A DNA stretch of 64,000 bases from RPQJ01 sp963746325. GTDB taxonomy: Bacteria > Pseudomonadota > Gammaproteobacteria > Steroidobacterales > Steroidobacteraceae. The notes beneath the pieces are model-generated. The model saw only the letters and a list, made by a program, of their open reading frames with translations. It was not told the DNA's origin and searched no databases. This document shows positions 53,070 to 62,769 of the stretch, piece by piece. The position numbers and the translations under genes were made by a program. The DNA is taken from positions 150,455 to 214,454 of the forward strand of contig CAVVBC010000009.1 of assembly GCA_963746325.1 (NCBI GenBank). The letters run 5' to 3'. Numbering within the stretch: position 1 is the stretch's first letter; every line of letters begins with the position of its first letter.

Positions 53070-55093
53070 ACCCCGTAAGCCCGTCACCACCGTCCAAGGA
53101 TGCGAGCCTCGGTGCGGCGCTCGAGGCGCTGCGATCGAACCGGCCGTTGCGGACTGAAGAGATCTGCCGCTCGTACCTCGAAGCCAATCCGGGCTGCGTC
53201 GAACATTTGCGCATGCTCGGCACGGCGCTCACCAAGCAGGGCCGTTACCCGGAGGCGGAGCAGACGGTGCGTCTCGCCGTCGCATTGCAACCGGACTACC
53301 CGCACCTGCACGAAGACCTGGGCAGCGTGCTGGCGCTGCAGGATCGTTTCGAGGAAGCCGTGCCGTGCTTCGAGCAGGCCATCCGGCTCGAGCCGCGACT
53401 GCCCCTGGCACACAAGAAGCTGGGCCAGGCGCTGGCGGCCCTCGGTCGTGGCCAGGACGCCGACGCGGCGTTCGAGGAGTTCTTCGAGCAGGACTCGGCC
53501 CGCGGCCAGGTCGCACTGGCGCTCGATCACCTGCGGGCGGGGCGCAAGACGGAAGCCATCGATACCCTGCGCCGGGCACTGCGCGAGAACGCCAACAACG
53601 TCGACGCCATGCGCTTCCTGGCACACATCTACTGGCGCGAAGACCAGCAGCAAAGCGACGCCGAGGCGCTGTTGCGGCGGGCAACGACCCTCGCACCCGG
53701 CTACACCGCGGCCTGGATCATGCTCGGCTCGTTGCTGCACGAATCCGACCGCTATGCCGACTCGATCGAGTGCTACCACGCGGCGATCCGCTCCGACGAC
53801 AGCAACTCCATCGCCTGGGCCGGGCTCGGCAACGGCTACGCGCACATCGGCGACGTGGAACGCAGCATCGCCGCGTTCGAGCGCTCGCTGGCCCTGCACC
53901 CGGACTCCCCCAGCGTGCAGCTGAGTCTCGGGCACGTGCTCAAGACCCGGGGCGACCAGCCCGCGGCGCTGCGCGCCTACCGGGCGGCGATCGCGGGCAG
54001 GCCGGAATTCGGCGAGGTCTACTGGAGCATGGCCAACCTCAAGGTCTTCCGCTTCGAGGAAGCCGAGATCGCGGCGATGGAACAGCAGCTGGAGCGGGAC
54101 GACCTGTCCGAGAGCGCCGACATCCACTTCCGCTTCGCCCTGGCCAAGGCGTACGAGGACCGCGGCGAGTACGACCGCGCCTGGCACTTCTACGACACCG
54201 GCAACCAGCGGCAGCGCAAGCGCGTCTTTCACGATCCCGTCGCGATGGAACTGCGTCACGAGCAGATCGCGGCGGTGTTCACGCCCGAACTGTTCGCCAG
54301 GCACGCCGGGCAGGGCTGCGACGCCACCGCCCCGATCTTCATCGTCGGCCTGCCGCGCTCGGGCTCGACGCTGATCGAGCAGATACTTGCGAGCCACAGC
54401 CAGGTCGAGGGCACGGCCGAGCTGCCGGTGCTGATGCGGCTGGCGTACTCGATCGGCCGCTACCGCCCGGACCAGAAGCGCTATCCGGAAGCCGTCACTG
54501 ACCTGCGCGGCAAGGACCTCAAGGCCTACGGTCGCCAGTACATGGACGAGACCAGGCCCTACCGGGCCACCGACCGGCCGTACTTCACCGACAAGCTGCC
54601 CAACAATTTCTCACACGTCGGGCTGCTGCATCTCATCCTGCCCAACGCGCGCATCATCAACGCCCGCCGGCACCCGTTCGACAGCTGTCTCGGCGGCTAC
54701 AAGCAGCTGTTCGGCAAGGGCCAGAACTTCACCTACGACATGGGCGATCTCTCGGCCTACTATCGCCAGTACTACGAGACGATGCGGCACTGGCACAAGG
54801 TGCTGCCGGGCAAGGTGCTGGACGTGCACTACGAAGAAACCGTGACCGACCTTGAAACGCAGGTCCGCCGCATCCTCGAGCATTGCGGCCTGCCGTTCGA
54901 GGAATCGTGCGTGCGTTTCCATGAAAACCGTCGCGCGGTGCGCACGGCCAGCTCAGAACAGGTGCGCCAGCCCATCTACACCGACGCGCTCGGCCACTGG
55001 CGCCGCTTCGAAAGCCACCTGGGGCTGTGGCGCGAAGACTTCGCCGACATCCTCGAAGAACTGCCCGCCACGGTACGCAACGCGGGCCTGTGA
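53066..55093 (+). CDS. TPR-repeat sulfotransferase
   Basis: A 675-residue cytoplasmic protein from MNPVSPSPPS. Residues about 15-330 are TPR units (PDYPHLHEDLGSVLALQDRF, AAWIMLGSLLHESDRY, SIAWAGLGNGYAHIGD, SVQLSLGHVLKTRGDQ). The C-terminal sulfotransferase domain starts at FIVGLPRSGSTLIEQILASH (PAPS 5'-phosphosulfate loop at about 428-435) and includes INARRHPFDSCLGGYKQ (3'-phosphate site). It would sulfate a protein or small molecule bound by the TPR arm. The target is unknown. Confidence 0.88.
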   Translation: MNPVSPSPPSKDASLGAALEALRSNRPLRTEEICRSYLEANPGCVEHLRMLGTALTKQGRYPEAEQTVRLAVALQPDYPHLHEDLGSVLALQDRFEEAVPCFEQAIRLEPRLPLAHKKLGQALAALGRGQDADAAFEEFFEQDSARGQVALALDHLRAGRKTEAIDTLRRALRENANNVDAMRFLAHIYWREDQQQSDAEALLRRATTLAPGYTAAWIMLGSLLHESDRYADSIECYHAAIRSDDSNSIAWAGLGNGYAHIGDVERSIAAFERSLALHPDSPSVQLSLGHVLKTRGDQPAALRAYRAAIAGRPEFGEVYWSMANLKVFRFEEAEIAAMEQQLERDDLSESADIHFRFALAKAYEDRGEYDRAWHFYDTGNQRQRKRVFHDPVAMELRHEQIAAVFTPELFARHAGQGCDATAPIFIVGLPRSGSTLIEQILASHSQVEGTAELPVLMRLAYSIGRYRPDQKRYPEAVTDLRGKDLKAYGRQYMDETRPYRATDRPYFTDKLPNNFSHVGLLHLILPNARIINARRHPFDSCLGGYKQLFGKGQNFTYDMGDLSAYYRQYYETMRHWHKVLPGKVLDVHYEETVTDLETQVRRILEHCGLPFEESCVRFHENRRAVRTASSEQVRQPIYTDALGHWRRFESHLGLWREDFADILEELPATVRNAGL

Positions 55094-55105
55094 GCCCGCC
55101 GTCGG

Positions 55106-56029
55106 TCAGTCGTAGGGCCAGACCGCCAGGCCGTGGATGGCGTTGCGCACGTCCATGGTCAGGTTGACCTGCAACAGCCGCGTATTGGCGGCCAGGTCGT
55201 ACACCGAAATCGTCGACGGCGACGAGCCGCCGGCCACGATCGAGCTCGAGATGACGCACAGTCCGCGCGCAAAGCACTGGCGCGCGATCCTGCTCTCGTC
55301 CAGCGAGGTGTGCGTGAGCAGCTCGGGCGCGTAGCGCGGCACCTTCATCCCACGGTCCTCGCGGCCTTCGCCACGGCCGGTGTACCGCAGTACGTCGGCC
55401 TCGGTGTCGTTGAACAGCACGCCGTCGCGGAAAGGCTGCGCATTGTGGGTGCCGGGCGGCAGCTCCACCGCCATCTGCACGCGCGTGCCGTTGAACAGCA
55501 GCATGCCGCCGGTCTTGAGCCCCGTGACATACATACCGTCGGGCGTGCAGTGGACGCTGTTCAGGTGCAGCTTGTTGAGCGGCAGCGGGCCGTCCGGCAG
55601 CCGCGGGTCGAACAGGTTGCCCTTGAACTGGAACTGGTGCGTCGCAAGGTGCAGTGCCCAGCTGAATTCCTGCGCGTCGAGGTCGAAACCCAGCACGGTA
55701 TCGAACGCGGTCGAGGTCAGGAACAGGCGCCGCTCGTGCACTGCGATCTCGTGGCAGTGCCGCAGGTAGGCGTTGCGCCAGGAGCCGATGAGCTTGAAGT
55801 CGGGCGTGTAGGCGAACAGTTCGTCGCTGGCCGCGATGTAGACGACGTCACCGTCGAAGGCGATGCCGCGCAGCCCGCGGTCCCAGCCGCGGCCCTGCCA
55901 GTCGATCGCGGCGGTGTTCCAGTCGAGCGTCTGGCGCACCGTACCGGACTCGATGTCCAGCAGGTAGACGCCACCATGGCTCTCGCCCTGGTGGCTGCCG
56001 CGAACGACCGACGTCGTGAGGAGCTTCAT
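55106..56029 (-). CDS. Beta-propeller-like protein (TIGR03032-like)
   Basis: A 307-residue soluble protein with repeated strand patterns (GVYLLDIESGTVRQTL, GIAFDGDVVYIAASDELFAY, EIAVHERRLFLTSTAFDTVL, SVHCTPDGMYVTGLKTGGML, GVLFNDTEADVLRY) suggesting a six-bladed propeller. It resembles the TIGR03032 conserved hypothetical group, often found with TPR proteins. Here it is convergent with a TPR-sulfotransferase gene, 12 bp apart. There is no signal peptide. Function is unknown. Confidence 0.65.
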   Translation of the reverse strand: MKLLTTSVVRGSHQGESHGGVYLLDIESGTVRQTLDWNTAAIDWQGRGWDRGLRGIAFDGDVVYIAASDELFAYTPDFKLIGSWRNAYLRHCHEIAVHERRLFLTSTAFDTVLGFDLDAQEFSWALHLATHQFQFKGNLFDPRLPDGPLPLNKLHLNSVHCTPDGMYVTGLKTGGMLLFNGTRVQMAVELPPGTHNAQPFRDGVLFNDTEADVLRYTGRGEGREDRGMKVPRYAPELLTHTSLDESRIARQCFARGLCVISSSIVAGGSSPSTISVYDLAANTRLLQVNLTMDVRNAIHGLAVWPYD

Positions 56030-56089
56030 GCTGTCCTGCGTGCCGGACGCGCCAGCACCGGACTCAACCAGCGCCGGTGGCGACCCTCG

Positions 56090-58603
56090 CTACTTCCACT
56101 TCTTCGAGAACGACAGGCTGATGCTGCGCGGTCGCTGCAGGCTGCGGACATACTTGTACCGCTCGTCGCCGAAGAACTCGCCGTAGTTGCTGCCACTGAT
56201 GTAGTTGTAGCCGGTCTCGTCGAAGAGATTGCGAACGATCAGCGCCGTTTCCCAGCCGGTGTCGGCCGTGAACCCGAGCTGGAACGTCGACGTCGAGTAG
56301 GACGGCAGCAGCAGTTCCCGCGCCTCGGCGCGTTCCTCCGGAGTCTGGGCTTCGATGAAGTCCAGGATGGCTCCCGTGCTCCTCCAGACTTCTCCCTGGT
56401 AGCTGTACGAGAACCGCGTCCAGCTCTTGCCGGGGAGGTCGAAGAAATTGGGCAGCGTGTAGTCGAGGGCGATCCAGTATTTCTCCTCCGGCGAGACCGG
56501 CATGGTGGTGCCGGCCGGGATGGCGATGCCGTCGTCGGGGTCCGGGTAGATCGTATCTTCCGAGAACTCGGGGTCGGCGAAGAAGGCACTCGCCTGGATG
56601 TTGAAGTCTTCGGTGACCTGCCAGACGCCGTTCATCTCGACGCCTTTCTGCTCGGCCTTGCCGCCGTTGAACGTACCGCGCAACCAGAAAGGGTTGTCGG
56701 CGCGGCTGCCGGAGACGTTGAGCTGGATCTGGTCCCACTCCATGTAGAAGACCGAGAGATTGAACTGCACCCGGTCGTCGAGCCACTGGCTCTTGAGGCC
56801 GACCTCGTAGTTGCTGAGCTTGTCGGACTCGTAGTTCAGCGGCAGGAAGCCGTTCTCCGCCGCGCGCTCGCTGTTGCTGCCGCCCAGCCGGAAGCCCTCG
56901 CTGTAGAGGAAGTAGATCATCCGGTCGTCGTCGATCTCGAACTGCGTCGCGAACTTGAAGACGGTGTCCGATTCCTTGCCCTCGCTGGCGTTGACCGCGC
57001 CACCCTCGAAGTCGCTGCCGATCGGCAGGCCGAGCGGCTGGTTGTAGACCTCGCGCTGATCGCGGTCGTACTCGAACCAGCGCGCGCCACCGGTGATCGA
57101 CCAGCGGTCGGTCAGGTCGTAAGTCACCTCGCCGAACAGGGCCGTCTGCTTGATGTTCTTGCGGTACTTGTTGGAGTAATAGATGTCGGTCGGCGGCAGC
57201 GGGCAGGCGATGTCGTAGCCCAGGCCCTGGGCGATGCAGGCGTAATAGTTCGCCACGTCCCAGGCCGTCGTATTCGTGAGGCCCGGCAGCCGGGAAGGGT
57301 TGTCCCATTCGTCGGTGACGTCTTCGAAGAAGGCACCGGCCATCCAGGCGAAGCGGCTCTCGCCCTGCGAGGTCAGGCGCGCCTCGAACGCCGAGCGCTC
57401 CTGCTTCTGGTCGTTGAATTCGGTGCCGATCAGCACACCGGTGTTGTAGATGTTGTAGCTGCCCGTGCCGTAAGCCGGGTCGAAGCCGCCGTAGTAGGCG
57501 CTGCGCCACTGGCTGTAGTTGGCGTTGTCCCATTCGTACTTGATGCTGCGGTCGAAATACGAGGCCGTCAGCGAAAGCTCGGCGAAGCCCAGGTCGCCCT
57601 TCACGTTGAGCGAGGTCTGGTACCAGTCGTCGTCGCGATACTCGTCGAAGAAGCGAGTGATCTTGTAATCACCGAGTGCCGGGTCCGATTCCCAGGCGCC
57701 CTCCGCCTCGCTGAATTGCGAGATCAGGCTCAGCGTCGATTCCCAGTCCGGGCTGATCTGCCAGCGCGCCGCAATGCGCCCGCCGTAGGTCGTGTAGTCG
57801 TTCTGGTTCTTCTCGACGACGGAAGCGTTGTCCTGGGTGGCATCCGCCAGCGTGGGGCCCAGGATATTGTCGACGTAGCCGCCGTCGAACGTGTAGAAGC
57901 CGACGGCGCGGATCGCGATGTTGTCCGTCACCGGGATGTTGACGTGCCCGCTCATGGCGTAGCTCTCGTCGCCGCCCTCGGTGGTACCGATCTCGGCATC
58001 GACCTGCGACGAGAAGCCGGTCGGATCCGGCTTGTTGGTGACGTAGACGAGGGTGCCGCTCTGCGAACTGGAGCCGAACAGCGTGCCCTGCGGGCCGGGC
58101 AGGGCCTCGACGCGGGCGAGGTCGATCGCCTGGACATCGACCTGGGTCGAGATCGAGGTCATGGGCTGGTCGTCGAGGTACACCGCCACCTGGCTGTCGG
58201 TGCGGTACTCGGCGGAGCCCGTCGAAACGCCGCGCATGACGATGGTGCTGCGGCCGGGCGTCGAGGAAATCAGGTTGACGCTTGGCAGCGCGGCAATGAG
58301 GTCAGGAGTGCCTCTGAACGCCTGCTGCTCGATGTCGGCGGTCGAGAAGGCCGTGACGCTTTGCCCGACGTTCTGCAGGTTGACGTCGCGCCGCGTGGCG
58401 GTGACGACGATCTCTTCGAGCTTGAGCGTCTCGGACCCGGCCTGCTGCGCCAGCGTCATCGAGGCCGGGTAGAGCACGGCGAAGATGGCCGCGGTCAGCG
58501 GCGTCATCGGCCGGCCCCGCAGCGGCTGCGACGGCGTCAGGACGCCCGTCTGGCTGCCACGCACAATGGAAGAGGCCGCGCTGCGCGCATTGCGTTCGTT
58601 CAT
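56090..58603 (-). CDS. TonB-dependent outer-membrane receptor
   Basis: A receptor of 837 residues from MNERNARS, chosen because AGGAG lies 6 bases before it. Export signal about 33-53 (AAIFAVLYPASMTLAQQ). TonB-box-like LKLEEIVVTATRR is followed by the plug (QNVGQSVTAFSTADIEQQAF, STIVMRGVS, VDVQAIDLARVEALPGPQGT, LFGSSSQSGTL) and a 22-strand barrel ending in SISLSFSKKWK. The plug form is that of the large sterol- and carbohydrate-associated group in Gammaproteobacteria and sphingomonads. The ligand is unknown. Confidence 0.93.
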   Translation of the reverse strand: MNERNARSAASSIVRGSQTGVLTPSQPLRGRPMTPLTAAIFAVLYPASMTLAQQAGSETLKLEEIVVTATRRDVNLQNVGQSVTAFSTADIEQQAFRGTPDLIAALPSVNLISSTPGRSTIVMRGVSTGSAEYRTDSQVAVYLDDQPMTSISTQVDVQAIDLARVEALPGPQGTLFGSSSQSGTLVYVTNKPDPTGFSSQVDAEIGTTEGGDESYAMSGHVNIPVTDNIAIRAVGFYTFDGGYVDNILGPTLADATQDNASVVEKNQNDYTTYGGRIAARWQISPDWESTLSLISQFSEAEGAWESDPALGDYKITRFFDEYRDDDWYQTSLNVKGDLGFAELSLTASYFDRSIKYEWDNANYSQWRSAYYGGFDPAYGTGSYNIYNTGVLIGTEFNDQKQERSAFEARLTSQGESRFAWMAGAFFEDVTDEWDNPSRLPGLTNTTAWDVANYYACIAQGLGYDIACPLPPTDIYYSNKYRKNIKQTALFGEVTYDLTDRWSITGGARWFEYDRDQREVYNQPLGLPIGSDFEGGAVNASEGKESDTVFKFATQFEIDDDRMIYFLYSEGFRLGGSNSERAAENGFLPLNYESDKLSNYEVGLKSQWLDDRVQFNLSVFYMEWDQIQLNVSGSRADNPFWLRGTFNGGKAEQKGVEMNGVWQVTEDFNIQASAFFADPEFSEDTIYPDPDDGIAIPAGTTMPVSPEEKYWIALDYTLPNFFDLPGKSWTRFSYSYQGEVWRSTGAILDFIEAQTPEERAEARELLLPSYSTSTFQLGFTADTGWETALIVRNLFDETGYNYISGSNYGEFFGDERYKYVRSLQRPRSISLSFSKKWK

Positions 58604-58792
58604 CAGGACTCCTGCCCACCCAATCAAACAGGTAATGCGTCGTTGTGCGACGTCTGCATCCGAGCGTACCTCATCTGTCGCGGCGTGCCAACGGCGTCGC
58701 GTCGAAACGACAATGACCTGCGATTGAATGGCGAGCGACGAACCACGGAACAGGAATGCGCCCGCAAGACCGGGCCAGTGAGCGGTAAGTCG

Positions 58793-59722
58793 CTAGAGCC
58801 AGTTTTTCTGGCGGAAGACGACAAAAAGGGCGCCCGCCGCGACGACGCACAGGGCGATGAGGCCGGCGAACGCCAGCGGACTGTGGGCCCCAGGAAGACC
58901 GACGTTCATGCCATAGACGCTGGCGATGAGGGTCGGCACCGCCAGCATGATCGTGACGGAGGTCAGCACCTTCATCACTGAGTTCAGGTTGTTGGACACG
59001 ATCGAGGCGAAGGCGTCCATCATGTCGCTGAGCACGTGGTCCCCGATCTCGACCATCTCGATGGCCTGCCGCAGTTCCACTCGCACGTCGTCCAGCAGTT
59101 CCTGGTCCTGGTCGGCCCAATGCAGGGTGGGGACGCGCTGCAGGCGCTCCAGCACCAGTTCGTTGGCCTTCAGGCCGGTTGCGAAGAAGGTCAGGCTCTT
59201 CTGGAAATTCAGCAGGCCAAGCACTTCTTCGTTGCGGAGCGAGCGCCTCAGCTCGTCCTCCAGGTTCTCGACTCCCGCATTGATCTCGCGCAATGCGCGC
59301 AGGCAGGCATCGGCCAGCTGCCAGAACACGCGCAGCACGAACTCCGCGCCGCGGCCGGTGGACAGGCCTGGCACGTTGCCGTCGAGCAGCGGTTGCAGGA
59401 AGGGGGTATCGGCCTGGCTGATCGTGACGATGCCGCGCGGGCTCAGCAGCACGCTGAGCGGCAGGGTGCGCCAGGGCGGTCCACCGTCCTGCTCACGTGG
59501 CAAAGGGTAGTTCATTACGACCAGCACAGACTCACCGGCGTGCGCCACGCGCGGGCGCTCGTCGATGTCTGCGATGTGATCCAGCAACGACGCGGGCACG
59601 CCGAATTGCTGTACGGCCGCCAGGTCCGCCGGCGTGGGCTGCGTGACGTGCAGCCAACAGCCCTCGCCCGGGGCGGCGGGTCGCTCCATGCCGGCAGGCG
59701 TGGTGCGGCGAATTTCGAGCAT
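58793..59722 (-). CDS. corA: CorA family divalent cation transporter
   Basis: A 309-residue CorA-type protein. The N-terminal alpha/beta cytoplasmic domain (1-150) is followed by long helices and two membrane helices at about 245-270 and 280-302. The selectivity motif YGMN is intact (SVYGMNVGLPG), and the C-terminal basic KNWL tail is present. It mediates Mg2+ (or Co2+/Ni2+) passage as a pentamer. It starts 2 bp after the glmU stop on the same strand. Confidence 0.92.
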   Translation of the reverse strand: MLEIRRTTPAGMERPAAPGEGCWLHVTQPTPADLAAVQQFGVPASLLDHIADIDERPRVAHAGESVLVVMNYPLPREQDGGPPWRTLPLSVLLSPRGIVTISQADTPFLQPLLDGNVPGLSTGRGAEFVLRVFWQLADACLRALREINAGVENLEDELRRSLRNEEVLGLLNFQKSLTFFATGLKANELVLERLQRVPTLHWADQDQELLDDVRVELRQAIEMVEIGDHVLSDMMDAFASIVSNNLNSVMKVLTSVTIMLAVPTLIASVYGMNVGLPGAHSPLAFAGLIALCVVAAGALFVVFRQKNWL

Positions 59723-59724
59723 GG

Positions 59725-61098
59725 TCAGCCTTTGGGCTGCTTTACCGGGCGTTTCCAGCCGTCCAGCGTCATCTGCTTGCTGCGCTCGAGCGTGAGCTTG
59801 TCGTCCGGCGCGTCCTTGGTGATGGTGGAACCCGCGCCGATCGTTGCCCCGGCGCCGATCCTGACGGGCGCGACGAGCATCGAGCCCGAGCCGATGAACG
59901 CGCCCGCGCCGATTTCGGTGCGGAACTTGTTGGCACCGTCGTAGTTGCAGGTGATGGTGCCGGCGCCCACGTTGACGTTCTCACCGATGGTTGCGTCGCC
60001 CAGGTAGGTGAGGTGGTTGGCCTTGGCGCCGCGGTGCAGCTCCGACTTCTTCACCTCCACGAAATTGCCGACGTGCACTTCCTCGTGCAGCACGGCATCC
60101 GGACGCAGCCGTGCGTAGGGCCCGACGATGGCCCGCGCGCCGACCTTCGCGCGGTCGAGCACGCAGTTGGCATGAATCTCGGCGTCGTCGCCGATCTCGC
60201 AATCACGGATCAGTACGTTCGGCCCGATGCGCACGCGGTTGCCGAGACTGACGCTGCCTTCCAGCACGACGTTGACGTCGATCTGCACGTCGCGCCCGAC
60301 GGTCACCGGGCCGCGCGCGTCGAAGCGGGCCGGGTCGACCAGCGTCACGCCCTGCAACATGAGCTCGGTCGCGCGACGGCGGCGATACACGCCTTCGACT
60401 TCGGCGAGCTGTACCTTGTCGTTGACGCCGAGCACTTCGTCTTCGCGCTCGGCCAGGATGGCGTTGACCTTGAGGCCGGCTTTGGCCGCCATCACGACGA
60501 CGTCCGTCAGGTAATACTCGGCCTGGGCATTGTCGTTGCGCAGCTGCCCGAGCCATTCGCGCATGCGCCTGGCGGATGCCGCCATCAGGCCGGTATTCAC
60601 CTCGTCGATCGAGCGCTCTTTCTGGTTGGCGTCCTTGTGCTCGACGATGCGGGCCACGGTGCCGGCACGGTCGCGCACGATGCGTCCGTAACCGGTCGGG
60701 TCTTTCATGCGCACGCTCAACACGCCGAGCGCGTCGCCCTGGGCGGCGGCGTCGATCAGGCGCTGCATCGTGGCCGACTGCACCAGCGGCACGTCGCCGA
60801 ACAGCACGAGCACCAGGTTGTCGTCGGGCACGCCCGGCATCGCCTGTTGCAGCGCATGGCCCGTGCCGAGCTGCTCGGCCTGCAGGGCCCAGGTGACGTG
60901 TTCTGCGGCGAGGGCCTCACGCACGCGCTCGCCGCCGTGGCCGAAGACGACGTGGATGTCGTCGGTGCCGAGCTGACGGGCGGAATCGATGACGTGCTTG
61001 AGCAGCGGACGGCCCGCCACGGGCTGCAGGACCTTGGGCAGGTCCGACTTCATGCGCTTGCCCTGGCCGGCGGCCAGGATCACGACGGAAATGGGCAT
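59725..61098 (-). CDS. glmU: Bifunctional GlcN-1-P acetyltransferase / UDP-GlcNAc pyrophosphorylase
   Basis: Full-length GlmU of 457 residues. The N-terminal uridyltransferase has LAAGQGKRMKSDLPKVLQPV (about 8-27) and VLFGDVPLV. The C-terminal left-handed beta-helix has hexapeptide repeats (VTVGRDVQIDVNVVLEG, RIGPNVLIRDCEIGDDAEIH) and the active stretch NYDGANKFRTEIGAGAFIGS. It makes UDP-GlcNAc for peptidoglycan and LPS from the GlmS product. It lies near atpC as in many Gammaproteobacteria, but glmS is about 23 kb away. Confidence 0.97.
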   Translation of the reverse strand: MPISVVILAAGQGKRMKSDLPKVLQPVAGRPLLKHVIDSARQLGTDDIHVVFGHGGERVREALAAEHVTWALQAEQLGTGHALQQAMPGVPDDNLVLVLFGDVPLVQSATMQRLIDAAAQGDALGVLSVRMKDPTGYGRIVRDRAGTVARIVEHKDANQKERSIDEVNTGLMAASARRMREWLGQLRNDNAQAEYYLTDVVVMAAKAGLKVNAILAEREDEVLGVNDKVQLAEVEGVYRRRRATELMLQGVTLVDPARFDARGPVTVGRDVQIDVNVVLEGSVSLGNRVRIGPNVLIRDCEIGDDAEIHANCVLDRAKVGARAIVGPYARLRPDAVLHEEVHVGNFVEVKKSELHRGAKANHLTYLGDATIGENVNVGAGTITCNYDGANKFRTEIGAGAFIGSGSMLVAPVRIGAGATIGAGSTITKDAPDDKLTLERSKQMTLDGWKRPVKQPKG

Positions 61099-61165
61099 GG
61101 GCAGCCGCTGCTAGTGGATCGGTGCTCTCATTCTACCGCAGGCGCATTGCGGGCGATTCCGGACC

Positions 61166-61963
61166 TCATTCCCGCCAGCGGGCGGCCAGCTCAGCGCTGA
61201 TCGCCTGCCGCACTTCGGCCGCCTGCTCGGCCGCCACTTTCACGGTGTTGATGGCCAGGAAGCTGACGCTGGTGCGCTGCCACACTTGCCCGACCAGCAC
61301 CTCGTACTCGGGTGCTTGCGCAGATAGCCGCCACAGTCGGTCCGAGCCCTCCACGACCGGCATGCCAATCCGCACCGCGAGTTCCCCCATTGCTGCTTGC
61401 ACGGCGGGCAGGTGGTGGGTGGGTCGCGGCATGATCAGGCCAGTATTGCCCAGGTGCGCTGCGTACATCTGGTCGACGAAGAACTGGTTGTTGCGGTCGA
61501 CGATCGCGATGCGACGATCGCTTTCCTCGTAGTACTTGACGACGCGGTCGCGCAGGGCGGGGTTGCTGATCAGGCGCAGGTTGCCCGTGCTGACCAGGTC
61601 CGTGTAGGTGGCCCGGACGAGTCGCAGCGTCCTGCGCGACGTAAGCCGGCTCAGTTGGGCGGCGACAGCTTCCCTGTCCGCAGGAGCAACCGTCGTTCGC
61701 AGAGCTCGATAGGCGTCGATGCCGTCCTTGACCTGCAGTTCTTCGAAGCCGATGAACTCCTTGAGGATCTCGTCGTCGCGCTCGAGATCACGCACCAGCA
61801 GCTGCAGGTAGTCGCGCTCCATGCGCGCGTCGCGCCGGCTCTGCACCCAGTCGTCGACGGCCAGCGCGATGAGAATGCCGAGCACGAGCAGCAGCAGCTC
61901 GATGAGGACCTGCGCCCAGCGCATTTCGCGCAGCTGTTCCGAAATCCGTCGCAGGGGATTCAC
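61166..61963 (-). CDS. DUF6090-like membrane-anchored protein
   Basis: A 265-residue protein with one N-terminal membrane helix (about 17-36, VLIELLLLVLGILIALAVDD) then a helical soluble region (RRDARMERDYLQLLVRDLER). The segment VRATYTDLVSTGNLRLISNP resembles the DUF6090 group (membrane-anchored, function unknown). It sits between glmU (67-bp gap) and the small exported protein gene. Confidence 0.65.
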   Translation of the reverse strand: MNPLRRISEQLREMRWAQVLIELLLLVLGILIALAVDDWVQSRRDARMERDYLQLLVRDLERDDEILKEFIGFEELQVKDGIDAYRALRTTVAPADREAVAAQLSRLTSRRTLRLVRATYTDLVSTGNLRLISNPALRDRVVKYYEESDRRIAIVDRNNQFFVDQMYAAHLGNTGLIMPRPTHHLPAVQAAMGELAVRIGMPVVEGSDRLWRLSAQAPEYEVLVGQVWQRTSVSFLAINTVKVAAEQAAEVRQAISAELAARWRE

Positions 61964-62177
61964 GATTGCGTCATTCCTGGATCTGACTCGGTTACCGCAT
62001 GGTAGTCACGCGTGGGGGCACGGGCACGGAGAAGGTAAGCGATCGGTTTCCTTGCGGTGCAGCATGACCCAAGTTTGTACTGGGTGTAGATTCGGGCCAT
62101 ACGAGGTATTTTCCTCGTAATAAACAGGGCGCGGCGCACTTTTTGCGCCAGGCGTCAAGAAGCAGGGGATTCAAAGG

Positions 62178-62630
62178 ATGAACATCAGGATTCGCGCGCT
62201 CGGCGCGCTCGCAGGACTGTGCGTTGCTTTCGTCGCCACGACTGGCTCGGTCCAGGCCGCAGACCGGCCCTATGCGGAAGGGGCGGTCACCGTGGTGAGC
62301 TCGATCCGTACTCTGCCGGGGATGCGCGATACTTACCTTCGCTATCTGGCCACGACGTATCGGGCCAACATGGACGAAGCGAAGAAGCAGGGCATCATCC
62401 TCAGCTACAGCGTCCATGAAACGATGCCGCGTTCGGCCGACGACCCCAACCTCTACCTCATGGTGACCTACAAGAACATGGCCGCGCTCGATGGCCTGGA
62501 CGATCGGATGGAAGGGATCCAGCAGAAGAGCTTTGGCGACCAGGCGGCCCGCGACGCGGCGACCGTAGACCGCGAGAAGATGCGCCGTCCGCTTGGCTCG
62601 AGAATCATCCGCGAGGTAGTGCTCAAGTAA
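62178..62630 (+). CDS. Small exported protein of unknown function
   Basis: A 150-residue periplasmic protein with a signal peptide about 1-27 (GSVQAADR). The mature part (SSIRTLPGMRDTYLRYLATT, NLYLMVTYKNMAALDGLDDR) has the pattern of a single ferredoxin-like dimeric alpha/beta-barrel fold, like ABM/NIPSNAP-type small proteins. It is followed by a strong terminator. No specific function can be given. Confidence 0.65.
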   Translation: MNIRIRALGALAGLCVAFVATTGSVQAADRPYAEGAVTVVSSIRTLPGMRDTYLRYLATTYRANMDEAKKQGIILSYSVHETMPRSADDPNLYLMVTYKNMAALDGLDDRMEGIQQKSFGDQAARDAATVDREKMRRPLGSRIIREVVLK

Positions 62631-62656
62631 CGGCTGCTCACAGCCGCTGCAACGAG

Positions 62657-62686
62657 AAGGGCCCGCGCAAGCGGGCCCTTTTCTTT
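62657..62686 (+). terminator. Rho-independent terminator
   Basis: A perfect 10-bp stem AAGGGCCCGC / GCGGGCCCTT with a GCAA loop is followed by a T-rich run (TTCTTTG). It lies 27 bp after the stop of the small exported protein gene. Confidence 0.92.
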
Positions 62687-62735
62687 GTCTCGCCGGGGAC
62701 TCCGATTGAGCTTCGCGCCGAAGCCCTCACCCCAA

Positions 62736-62760
62736 CCCTCTCCCGCGAGGCGGGAGAGGG
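62736..62760. repeat. Hairpin repeat downstream of atpC
   Basis: An 11-bp perfect inverted repeat (CCCTCTCCCGC / GCGGGAGAGGG) with loop GAG, 9 bp after the atpC stop. The preceding CCCTCACCCCAAC is typical of a dispersed intergenic repeat found in many proteobacteria. No T-run follows on the atp side, so its role as the atp operon terminator is uncertain. Confidence 0.7.
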
Positions 62761-62769
62761 AGCAGAGGG

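Noticed and set aside
55133..58981. A very long + strand open frame (1,282 codons) opposite the propeller-like and TonB receptor genes
   Set aside because: It is antisense to two well supported genes, spans the gap between them and shows no domain. Long antisense frames are common in GC-rich DNA.
62723..62746. Third G-quadruplex in the CCCTCACCCCAACCCTC stretch
   Set aside because: Runs are uneven (3 and 4) and the bases are better explained by the hairpin repeat.
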